From NCBI RefSeq assembly GCF_009674805.1, contig NZ_WKKI01000038.1, positions 1-39,518 on the forward strand: a DNA stretch of 39,518 bases, in the 5' to 3' direction. Origin of the DNA: Metabacillus lacus (GTDB lineage Bacteria > Bacillota > Bacilli > Bacillales > Bacillaceae). Position numbers and translations under genes: made by a program. The notes under the pieces are model-generated. The model was not told the origin of the DNA. It was given only the letters and a program-made list of their open reading frames with translations, and did not search any database. Of this stretch, positions 32,979 through 39,456 are shown piece by piece; the first letter of the stretch is position 1, and the number at the start of each line of letters is the position of its first letter.

Positions 32979-33182
32979 GGGTGCTCCAGTCCATACGCCG
33001 CTTAACGGGCGCTTCCGCTTTTCATTGTCTAGCTGCGACGGACAGGACGTCCTAGTGCCGGCATTGGCACAGGATGTGCCGATCTTAGCCGGCCAGCGCC
33101 CAGCGGCGTATGGACTTCGCCCCCTTCCCTACGATAAGTCAACATGTAATCGCTTTCGCTCTTCGTGTTTCCTTTATCTCAG
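32979..33182. repeat. Structured repeat, type A, copy 2 (intact fold)
   Basis: The outer arms are perfectly complementary: AGTCCATACGCCGCT (32988-33002) with AGCGGCGTATGGACT (33102-33116), and GGGCGCT (33007-33013) with AGCGCCC (33095-33101). Inside are a small hairpin GGAC-AGGAC-GTCC (33040-33052) and a nested one: GCCGGC (33057-33062), GGCAC, loop AGGAT, GTGCC, linker GATCTTA, GCCGGC (33088-33093). The linker with CCGCTTTTC and TTGTCTAGCT is also found near the B-type elements. Confidence 0.9.
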
Positions 33183-33186
33183 ACGC

Positions 33187-33298
33187 AAAAAGCGGAGGCG
33201 ACTGCCCAGGCCCGACAAGCATAAGATGGACTGCGGCGCGGCGGTTTTGCCGCATAGCAGTACAGCTTATGACTCGAGGGACTAGGAGCCGCAGCTGG
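33187..33298 (-). repeat. Structured repeat, type B, inverted copy
   Basis: Read on the minus strand it has the B-type order: CCAGCTGC, CCCTCGAGTCATAAG, an inner hairpin (GCGGC around a short loop), CTTATGCTTGTCGGGCC, CCTCCGCTTTT. CATAAG/CTTATG lie at 33220-33225 and 33266-33271, CTGC/GCAG at 33231-33234 and 33257-33260. Outer arms are weakened. It is placed between type A copies. Confidence 0.8.
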
Positions 33299-33302
33299 AT
33301 TA

Positions 33303-33347
33303 GGGTGCTCCAGTCCATACGCCGCTTAACGGGCGCTTCCGCTTTTC
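33303..33347. repeat. Structured repeat, type A, truncated copy 3
   Basis: The first 45 bases of a type A unit (GGGTGCTCC to CCGCTTTTC), with the 5' arm only. It ends five bases before the stop codon of the yugF-like gene. Confidence 0.85.
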
Positions 33348-33351
33348 TGCA

Positions 33352-34176
33352 TCAAACGCAGAAGTTGAATATTCTTTCTGATACGTAGTCCGGTTTTTCT
33401 TCGGGAACCAGATGGCCCGTTTGCTTCAGAGAATAAAACGTGGCATTCGGCAGGTCCTTGCTTAACCGCCGGCCAACAGAAACTGGTACAACCTTGTCTT
33501 CTTCACCCCAGATCAGCAGGCTCGGCGTTTCAATCTTTTTAAGCTCAAAAGGGTCCATATCGCCTTCCCTGTCACGAATCAGTCTTGTCAGCGCCATGAA
33601 GATACGGTCATCGTGAAAAGGCTGCATGTACCCATCCATCATTTCCTGGTCAATCATGGAGCGGTCGTAGACGACATTGCACAAATTCTTCCAAACTCCC
33701 TGAACAGCCAGCCATTGCTTTAAGTAAAGGTGGAAGTAGGGAATGTAAGAGCCGAGTATTAAATAAGGATGAACTCTTTTCATGTAGCTTGAACTGCAAA
33801 GAAGGACAACCTTATCAAACAACTCAGGATTTTCTTTGGCGGCAATTAGGGAAATTTGTCCTCCCATTGAATGTCCTACTAATACCGCTTTTTTAACCTG
33901 GAGCCTCTCAAGCACCTCAATAACGACTTTTGCCATATTTCTATATGAATAAACAAATTTAAGTGATTTTTCGCTCTTGCCAAAGGGTGGCAAATCGATT
34001 GCGATAATCCTGTATTCGTTCATCAGGAGGGGAATAAGCCTCCTGTAGCTGAAAGTGGAGGAGAGGAATCCATGAATTAAAACCATAACGGGTTTTGAAG
34101 AATGTCTGTCATACAGCTCATAATGCACATCGATTCCTTGTACCTTCATGCTGAAATGATAAGGATTCAAGTTCAT
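33352..34176 (-). CDS. yugF: Alpha/beta hydrolase (YugF-like)
   Basis: A 274-residue alpha/beta hydrolase. The oxyanion motif is LIHGFLSS, the nucleophile elbow VGHSMGGQ gives the serine, and the acid and histidine fit IWGEEDKVVP and KQTGHLVPEEKP. Length and place next to yugE and alaR fit B. subtilis YugF. The ATG at 34176 has a weak GGAGTG upstream. The end FNFCV is only five bases from a repeat, so the last residues may have been altered. Substrate unknown. Confidence 0.85.
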   Translation of the reverse strand: MNLNPYHFSMKVQGIDVHYELYDRHSSKPVMVLIHGFLSSTFSYRRLIPLLMNEYRIIAIDLPPFGKSEKSLKFVYSYRNMAKVVIEVLERLQVKKAVLVGHSMGGQISLIAAKENPELFDKVVLLCSSSYMKRVHPYLILGSYIPYFHLYLKQWLAVQGVWKNLCNVVYDRSMIDQEMMDGYMQPFHDDRIFMALTRLIRDREGDMDPFELKKIETPSLLIWGEEDKVVPVSVGRRLSKDLPNATFYSLKQTGHLVPEEKPDYVSERIFNFCV

Positions 34177-34375
34177 CTTTTTTCACTCCAACAGTATTTA
34201 TAGTTATGAATGTTTTTTTAATCCAGGACGGAATTTTTGCTGTAGAGATTGCTTATAGTTTGTCCGATCTTAGAAAAAACCCACATGAAATATCTACCCG
34301 AATGACAAAAAAAGAAAACGTGGAAAAGGGTCCTATGATATAATAATCAGAACATTCCGAACGGAGGCGATGGAG

Positions 34376-34876
34376 TTGAAACTTACCGAAAAAGAAACGG
34401 AAATATTGGAAATATTAGAGGGAAACAGCAGGCTCACTGCTGAAACTGTAGGGAAAATGATTGAGTGTACTGCCGAGGAGACAGAAAGGCTGATACAGGG
34501 TTTGGAAGATAGAAAAATAATTATCGATTATCAGGCAACAGTTGATTGGAAAAAAGTTGACGGCCATGAAGGTGTAACCGCAATGATAGATGTAAAAGTT
34601 ACACCGAAAAGGGGAGTCGGTTTTGATGATATCGCTGAGCGCATTTACAGATTTAACGAAGTAAAGTCAGTCTACCTGATGTCAGGAGCGTATGATTTAT
34701 CCGTTGTAATTGAGGGCAGATCCATGTCAGAGGTGGCGCGGTTTGTATCTGAAAAGCTGTCTACGCTGGATTCAGTACTGTCGACTACTACACATTTCAT
34801 ATTAAAAAAATACAAGCACGACGGTAAATTGTATGATTCAGGAGAAGAAGACCGCAGGATGATGGTGACGCCATGA
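34376..34876 (+). CDS. alaR: AlaR, Lrp/AsnC-family regulator
   Basis: About 166 residues. The N-terminal helix-turn-helix (TEKETEILEILEGNSRLTAE) is followed by the RAM/AsnC ligand domain (VTAMIDVKVTPKRGVGFDDI, VYLMSGAYDLSVVIEG). The TTG at 34376 is preferred since GGAGG (34363-34367) is eight bases before it; the ATG at 34370 is only two bases away from it. It overlaps the aminotransferase gene by four bases. In B. subtilis the homologue (YugG, AlaR) activates the alanine aminotransferase operon, and the same arrangement is seen here. Confidence 0.87.
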   Translation: MKLTEKETEILEILEGNSRLTAETVGKMIECTAEETERLIQGLEDRKIIIDYQATVDWKKVDGHEGVTAMIDVKVTPKRGVGFDDIAERIYRFNEVKSVYLMSGAYDLSVVIEGRSMSEVARFVSEKLSTLDSVLSTTTHFILKKYKHDGKLYDSGEEDRRMMVTP

Positions 34877-36084
34877 GTGAACCATCCCGATATATATCCG
34901 GCAATGTCTCACAGTTAAAGCCATCAGGAATCAGAAAGTTCTTTGACCTGGCCGCGAATATGGAGGGCGTCATTTCTCTTGGGGTAGGAGAGCCTGATTT
35001 TATCACTTCCTGGAACGTACGGGAGGCGTGTATTCAATCCCTGGAACAGGGCTATACAGCGTATACTGCTAATGCAGGTATGCTTGAACTTAGAAAAGAA
35101 ATCTGCAGCTACTTGAACAGCCGTTTTGCTCTGAATTATGATGCGTCTTCGGAGGTTATGGTCACTGTCGGGGCCAGCCAGGCGCTGGATCTTTCTTTAA
35201 GGGCCATTTTGAATCCTGGAGAAGAAGTGCTTCTCATTGAACCGTGCTTTGTGTCATATGAACCCCTTATCCGTTTGTGCGGGGGAATTCCTGTCTCGGT
35301 TTCAGCGAGGGAAGAAAATTCCTTCAAACCTACGGCTGCAGATATTGAAAAAAAGATTACACAGAAAACAAAGGCATTGATTCTTTGTTCACCAAATAAT
35401 CCAACCGGTGCACAGCTGACCAAAAAAGAATTGCAGGAAGTTTCCCTCCTTGCAGAGAAGCATGATCTTCTGGTGATCGCAGATGAAATTTATGCCGAAT
35501 TATCATATGAAGAAGCATACACCAGCTTCTCTTCACTGCCAGGCATGAGGGAGAGGACCATCCTTGTTTCAGGTTTTTCAAAGGGCTTTGCAATGACAGG
35601 CTGGAGACTTGGATACGCATGTGCTCCTGCCCCGCTTCTTGCAGCGATGCTGAAAATACATCAATACTCCATGATGTGTGCACCTACAATGGCGCAGCAC
35701 GCTGCACTTGAAGCTTTAACTAACGGTTTGGCCGATGTAGATTCCATGAAAAGAAGCTACAGACAAAGAAGAAATCTTTTTGTAGAGGGACTGAGAGAAA
35801 TCGGTTTTTCTTGTCATCTCCCTGGAGGAGCATTTTATGCTTTTCCATCCATTAAAAATACAGGATTGAGTTCAGATGAATATGCAGAGTCGCTTCTTCT
35901 GGAGGAGAAAGTGGCGGTTGTCCCCGGTTCTGTGTTCGGCTCATGCGGAGAAGGGTTTGTAAGATGTTCTTATGCTTCTTCCGTTGAACAGCTTCAAGAA
36001 GCACTAAAGAGGATGGAGAGACACCTGAAGAAGCTGCAAGCTTCATCAAACATCGTGTCTGAAAGAATGAGGAAAGAGGCGTAA
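34873..36084 (+). CDS. alaT: AlaT, class I PLP-dependent aminotransferase (alanine transaminase)
   Basis: A 403-residue fold-type I aminotransferase, slightly longer than B. subtilis YugH/AlaT (about 386). SPNNPTGAQLTKKEL, VIADEIYAELSY (Asp204) and the Schiff-base Lys237 in SGFSKGFAMTGWRLGYA are clear; the substrate arginine is in GFVRCSYA near the C-terminus. It probably makes alanine from pyruvate and glutamate. ATG at 34873 overlaps the end of alaR (ATGA). Its C-terminal 15 residues (charged) are extra. Confidence 0.87.
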   Translation: MSEPSRYISGNVSQLKPSGIRKFFDLAANMEGVISLGVGEPDFITSWNVREACIQSLEQGYTAYTANAGMLELRKEICSYLNSRFALNYDASSEVMVTVGASQALDLSLRAILNPGEEVLLIEPCFVSYEPLIRLCGGIPVSVSAREENSFKPTAADIEKKITQKTKALILCSPNNPTGAQLTKKELQEVSLLAEKHDLLVIADEIYAELSYEEAYTSFSSLPGMRERTILVSGFSKGFAMTGWRLGYACAPAPLLAAMLKIHQYSMMCAPTMAQHAALEALTNGLADVDSMKRSYRQRRNLFVEGLREIGFSCHLPGGAFYAFPSIKNTGLSSDEYAESLLLEEKVAVVPGSVFGSCGEGFVRCSYASSVEQLQEALKRMERHLKKLQASSNIVSERMRKEA

Positions 36085-36103
36085 AATCCGCCCTCTTCCT
36101 TTT
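36071..36103 (+). terminator. Terminator after alaT
   Basis: GGAAAGAGGCG pairs imperfectly with CGCCCTCTTCC and is followed by TTTT; the alaT stop codon lies inside the loop. Confidence 0.65.
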
Positions 36104-36116
36104 AGCACAAAAAAAG

Positions 36117-36136
36117 GGACAAACCTGAGTTTGTCC
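36117..36136. terminator. Second hairpin after alaT
   Basis: GGACAAAC pairs perfectly with GTTTGTCC over CTGA, with an A run before it, so it could end transcription coming from the right on the minus strand. Confidence 0.55.
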
Positions 36137-36148
36137 TAAAAACAAAAG

Positions 36149-36189
36149 GGGGGAATACTAGAAAGCCTTAATGGTTCTAGTATTCCCCC
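36149..36189. terminator. 15-bp perfect hairpin upstream of the ECF sigma gene
   Basis: GGGGGAATACTAGAA (36149-36163) pairs without error with TTCTAGTATTCCCCC (36175-36189), loop of eleven bases. Only three T residues follow, so its role as terminator is unsure. Confidence 0.6.
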
Positions 36190-36225
36190 TTTCTGACTTT
36201 ATAAACCGGAAATTATAAAATGAAG

Positions 36226-36254
36226 TGCAACAATTGGGCATCTAAACCCGTTAT
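36226..36254 (+). promoter_or_regulatory. Candidate ECF-type promoter of the sigma/anti-sigma pair
   Basis: TGCAAC (36226-36231) resembles the AAC-containing -35 of Bacillus ECF sigma factors; CGTTATA starts at 36249, 17 bases later, close to their CGT-type -10. This suggests autoregulation about 25 bases before the sigma gene's start codon. Confidence 0.4.
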
Positions 36255-36277
36255 ATAGGAAGATCGGAGGGGCAAGG

Positions 36278-36835
36278 ATGACTGAGGAAGAGCTTATACG
36301 AAAGGCGCAGGCAGGTAATACTGCCGCATTTGGGCAGCTGGCGCAGAGGTACTACCCGGTGGTCGAAAGATTTGCTTATCAGCCGGGCAATTCGCCGAAT
36401 GAAATTGAGGATATTACACAAGAAGTTTTTATCAGGGTTTATCGTTTTTTGGATCAGTTCTCAAAAGCAAAATTTTCAACCTGGCTTTACAAAATTACCT
36501 TAAATGTAACCAGGGATTATTCCAGGAAAAAAAGCTCCGACCTAAGAAAGGTCTTGAAGTTTAAAAAAGAGGCGCAAGAATTCATTCCGGGGGCGGAGGG
36601 GCAGCTGCTTCGGAATGAAGAAGATCAAAATCTCCATCTCTGTCTTCAAAAGCTGAATCAAAAATACCGCATTCCTATCATTTTATATTATTTTCATGAA
36701 AGAAAATATGAAGAAATAGCCGAGATTATGGGCGTTTCCCTATCCACTGTAAAAACCAGGCTGCTAAGGGGCAAGTCATTATTGAAAAAGGCTCTTGAGG
36801 AACTGGAAGAGAAGGAGGGTCAGAAAAATGGATGA
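36278..36835 (+). CDS. ECF-type RNA polymerase sigma factor
   Basis: A 185-residue sigma factor with only regions 2 and 4. Region 2 includes EDITQEVFIRVYRFLDQF and FSTWLYKITLNVTRDYSR; region 4 includes LQKLNQKYRIPIILYYFHER and the helix-turn-helix YEEIAEIMGVSLSTVKTRLL. ATG at 36278 follows GGAGGGGCAAGG. It overlaps the next gene by eight bases, which is typical for sigma/anti-sigma pairs. It lies between alaT and yugI, where B. subtilis has no sigma gene as I recall. Which stress it answers is not visible. Confidence 0.9.
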   Translation: MTEEELIRKAQAGNTAAFGQLAQRYYPVVERFAYQPGNSPNEIEDITQEVFIRVYRFLDQFSKAKFSTWLYKITLNVTRDYSRKKSSDLRKVLKFKKEAQEFIPGAEGQLLRNEEDQNLHLCLQKLNQKYRIPIILYYFHERKYEEIAEIMGVSLSTVKTRLLRGKSLLKKALEELEEKEGQKNG

Positions 36836-38468
36836 GCCAACATTTGAAAAACGGCTGAGCAGGCTTAATGATGCATACAAGGATATACCTGTTACCTCTT
36901 CTCATTCAAAAATGATGGAATCTATAGAAGGTGCGGGGTATAAGAGAAATAAGAAATGGCTGAGCATTCCTCTTGCAGCGGGTTTTACAGCGATTGCACT
37001 ATTCACCATCATACTAACAGTTCATGTAACAGGCCTGAATATATTTGAAAATGCGGAGAGGCAAGGATATTCAAATGTTCCACCTGCTGAAAGTGATGTA
37101 GTAAGTGTGAAAGAGGATCTGAGGGATTATTATGAAAGCAGGTTAAAGTCTTTTGAAGAGAAACTCGGAAATCCCTACGCAAAGCAATATCAGTTTGTAG
37201 TGCGCACAGAAGAATCCTTGCAAGTATTTGAGAAGAGAGATTCTTTTCAATCGGAAAAAGAGATGGAAAAAAATTATAATCAATTGAAATCCCAAATAGA
37301 TATCAGTCTCTCTACCCTTCGTGAACATTTAACGATGATCAAGGAACAGAAAGAGCCTGACTCACATCTTGTTCTTTCCTATCTCGAAAAAAGAGACTTG
37401 CTTTATGAGGATATCCAATCTCAATGGACTTCCATTACACTGAAGAAATCACTTGGGAATGTATCGGGTAATCTGGTAGACAGACTGAACAAGGGCGAAG
37501 ACATTTCGGACAGCCAGGAAGTAAACAGCTTTGCCGCTGAAGCAATTTCCAGCGGATATAAATTTGTGCTGATAGAGGGCATGGTGGAGGTAAGACCGAA
37601 TCCAGCAGTGCTCAGCGGAGCGGCCTTAAACGAAGAAACCCGAAACTATATTGACTACTCCGGAAAAAGCATCGTATATGACGGTATTCTTTCTGTCGGA
37701 AGAGAATCCTTACGCAAGGATCTGCTGGAGCTGGAAGGCCTCATCCTGTCTCATCCGCACTTCAGCGGAACTCAGAAACTCAAGCAGCTGTATCACCACT
37801 GGCTTTCTATTTATTTGAAAGGAACTGATAACAGCCCTATTTACAAGAATGGAAAAGTGGAAAGTGCTGTATTGGAAGAGTTTACAGCATTGATAAAACA
37901 TAATGGAAATACGTATACGTCACAGGCTGCTAAAGAATTTTATGAGGAATTGCAGGAGCGGAATTTTGAACTGAATTCAATTGAAGAGCTTAGAGAAATA
38001 GAGATTGTGCTTCCTGAAGATGTGGCTGCTGATTCCTTACATTCTGCAAATATAAACTTGCTCCCTTTAAGTTACGATTTGCGGGAGCTCTATGACGAGG
38101 TTCACAGCAGTAAAGAACCTACCCTTCTTCTCAAGCCTTCCTGGTCACAGGCTACCATTGATGAAAAAACGCTTAGGTTGTACTTCCATGCCATGGTAAA
38201 AGGCGATTTTGAAACAGCATACACACTGCTGGATGACAAAAGTGCCCCTTCCTGGGAGGAGTTTGCAGGTTCAACCAGCAAAGAGAGGGAGGACATAATA
38301 AGACTGAACAGCCGCTTTTCCAGAATAGTAAGTGATTACAGTGAAGCAGAGGTACATGCTGTCAAAGTGTATACTCAAGATGGTATAGAGTATTTGTTTC
38401 AATTACGTGAAGATGAGAGAGGGATATCCAGGCTGTTTTACAGGGGTTATTCAGACAATGGTAAATAG
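36828..38468 (+). CDS. Probable membrane anti-sigma factor with large extracellular part
   Basis: A 546-residue protein with a 42-residue N-terminal cytoplasmic part (MDEPTFEKRLSRLNDAYKDI...), one membrane helix (about 44-69) and some 475 residues outside. The N-terminal part is short and has no HxxxCxxC zinc motif, so it is not a ZAS-type domain. Outside come a coiled-coil-like region (about 85-210), a middle region (210-400) and a C-terminal NTF2-like stretch near 450 (RLYFHAMVKGDFETAYTLL). ATG at 36828 follows GAAGGAGGG. The name rests on position and topology, not on a known family. It could sense an envelope signal and release the sigma factor. Confidence 0.6.
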   Translation: MDEPTFEKRLSRLNDAYKDIPVTSSHSKMMESIEGAGYKRNKKWLSIPLAAGFTAIALFTIILTVHVTGLNIFENAERQGYSNVPPAESDVVSVKEDLRDYYESRLKSFEEKLGNPYAKQYQFVVRTEESLQVFEKRDSFQSEKEMEKNYNQLKSQIDISLSTLREHLTMIKEQKEPDSHLVLSYLEKRDLLYEDIQSQWTSITLKKSLGNVSGNLVDRLNKGEDISDSQEVNSFAAEAISSGYKFVLIEGMVEVRPNPAVLSGAALNEETRNYIDYSGKSIVYDGILSVGRESLRKDLLELEGLILSHPHFSGTQKLKQLYHHWLSIYLKGTDNSPIYKNGKVESAVLEEFTALIKHNGNTYTSQAAKEFYEELQERNFELNSIEELREIEIVLPEDVAADSLHSANINLLPLSYDLRELYDEVHSSKEPTLLLKPSWSQATIDEKTLRLYFHAMVKGDFETAYTLLDDKSAPSWEEFAGSTSKEREDIIRLNSRFSRIVSDYSEAEVHAVKVYTQDGIEYLFQLREDERGISRLFYRGYSDNGK

Positions 38469-38496
38469 AAACATATGTAATTTCCTCTTAATAGCT

Positions 38497-38525
38497 TTGT
38501 AAAAGACCTTGTATTATGCTATAAT
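38497..38525 (+). promoter_or_regulatory. SigA-type promoter of yugI
   Basis: TTGTAA (38497-38502) and TATAAT (38520-38525) are 17 bases apart, 54 bases before the yugI ATG. Confidence 0.7.
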
Positions 38526-38578
38526 TTTTTATTGCGTATATTGGACAAAAATTAGAGTAGACAATAGGAGTGTTTTTT

Positions 38579-38965
38579 ATGGCAAATAGCTATGAAGTAG
38601 GAAATGTTTATACAGGAAAAGTAACAGGAATTCAGCCTTATGGTGCGTTTGTTGCACTTGACAGCGATACTCAAGGGCTTGTTCATATCTCAGAAATCAC
38701 TCACGGTTTTGTAAAAGATATCAACGATGTTCTTTCTGTTGGAGATGAAGTCACTGTAAAAGTTCTTACAGTGGACGAAGCTGCAGGAAAGCTAAGCCTT
38801 TCTATTCGTGCAACACAAGAAGCACCTGAAGCAGCTGAGAGAAAAGAAAGACCAAAAAAACGTCAGGCAACAACGACTGTTAAAGCAACTGCAGAGTCTG
38901 CACCACAAGGTTTCAACACACTAAAAGAAAAACTTGAAGAGTGGATCGAGCAATCAAAACGCTAA
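38579..38965 (+). CDS. yugI: S1-domain RNA-binding protein, general stress protein 13 (YugI)
   Basis: A 128-residue protein. One S1 domain fills residues 5-75 (GNVYTGKVTGIQPYGAFVAL, GLVHISEIT, LSVGDEVTVKVL, KLSLSIRAT). The rest is a basic, low-complexity linker (KERPKKRQATTTVKA) with a C-terminal helix (FNTLKEKLEEWIEQSKR). This is the YugI/GSP13 type (130 residues in B. subtilis), which associates with ribosomes. The start is ATG at 38579 with AGGAG at 38566-38570; the upstream GTG 38570 overlaps that site. Confidence 0.92.
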   Translation: MANSYEVGNVYTGKVTGIQPYGAFVALDSDTQGLVHISEITHGFVKDINDVLSVGDEVTVKVLTVDEAAGKLSLSIRATQEAPEAAERKERPKKRQATTTVKATAESAPQGFNTLKEKLEEWIEQSKR

Positions 38966-38979
38966 TCACTCCAACAAAA

Positions 38980-39015
38980 AAGGATGGACATCATCAAGAT
39001 GTCTATCCTTTTTTT
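38980..39015 (+). terminator. Terminator after yugI
   Basis: AAGGAT(g)GACAT pairs with ATGTC(t)ATCCTT over a seven-base loop and is followed by seven T residues. Confidence 0.9.
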
Positions 39016-39034
39016 GTTTTCAGGCAGTTTCTTA

Positions 39035-39116
39035 AGCCTTTGAAGGTCATAAGCCAAGCCGGCCTGAAGGTTAAAGAACAACCTTCATGCCGGCTCGTTT
39101 TATGCTTGTCGAAGGC
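39035..39116. repeat. Structured repeat, type B, copy 1
   Basis: Nested stems: GCCTT (39036-39040) with AAGGC (39112-39116), CATAAG (39048-39053) with TTTATG (39099-39104), AGCCGGC (39057-39063) with GCCGGCT (39089-39095), and GAAGGTT (39066-39072) with AACCTTC (39080-39086), loop AAAGAAC. The stem bases differ from copies 2 and 3 while the loop and the CATAAG...TTATGCTTGTC frame are the same. Confidence 0.85.
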
Positions 39117-39171
39117 CGACAGGATGTCGGACAGTCATGCGTTGCCACAGAACGTGGCGCTCTTAGCATGA
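39116..39171. repeat. Structured repeat, type A core with different stem sequence
   Basis: CCGAC-AGGAT-GTCGG (39116-39130) is followed after four bases by TCATGC, GTT, GCCAC, loop AGAAC, GTGGC, linker GCTCTTA and GCATGA (39135-39171). Every spacing is the same as in the type A unit at 33040-33093, but the stem sequences are different and still complementary. Confidence 0.85.
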
Positions 39172-39204
39172 CTTCCTTTACTGCGCCTTTCGCTTTTCTA
39201 CATT

Positions 39205-39330
39205 GTCCAGCTCCGGCAGCTAGGCCCTCGAGGTCATAAGTCATCTTGGTCAAGAGGTCAAAGAGCGACCTCCTGCCCAAGCTGCCTTATGCTTGTCGGG
39301 CCTGAGCAAGCTGCCTCCGCTTTTCGGTTT
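39205..39330. repeat. Structured repeat, type B, copy 2 (126-bp unit)
   Basis: Begins with GTCCAGCTCC and ends CCGCTTTTCGGTTT. Nested pairs: GGCAGCT/AGCTGCC (39215-39221, 39309-39315), GGCCC/GGGCC (39223-39227, 39298-39302), CATAAG/CTTATG (39235-39240, 39286-39291), CTTGG/CCAAG and GAGGTC/GACCTC around the loop AAAGAGC. Confidence 0.9.
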
Positions 39331-39456
39331 GTCCAGCTCCAGGCGCCAGCCCTTCGAGGTCATAAGCTGTCTTGGCCAAAAGGTCAAAGAACGACCTTCC
39401 GTCCAAGCCATCTTATGCTTGTCAGGGCTGTGCGGGCGCCTTCCGCTTTTCGGTTT
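39331..39456. repeat. Structured repeat, type B, copy 3 (126-bp unit)
   Basis: Same length and frame as copy 2 with other outer stems: GGCGCC/GGCGCC (39342-39347, 39435-39440) and AGCCCT/AGGGCT (39348-39353, 39424-39429). CATAAG/CTTATG, CTTGG/CCAAG and AGGTC/GACCT around the loop AAAGAAC are kept. Confidence 0.92.

Noticed and set aside
32770-33285. 171-codon open frame on the plus strand
   Set aside because: It runs through two tandem non-coding repeat units and so is itself repetitive; no ribosome binding site, and it spans stems that are conserved as structure. Not listed as a gene.
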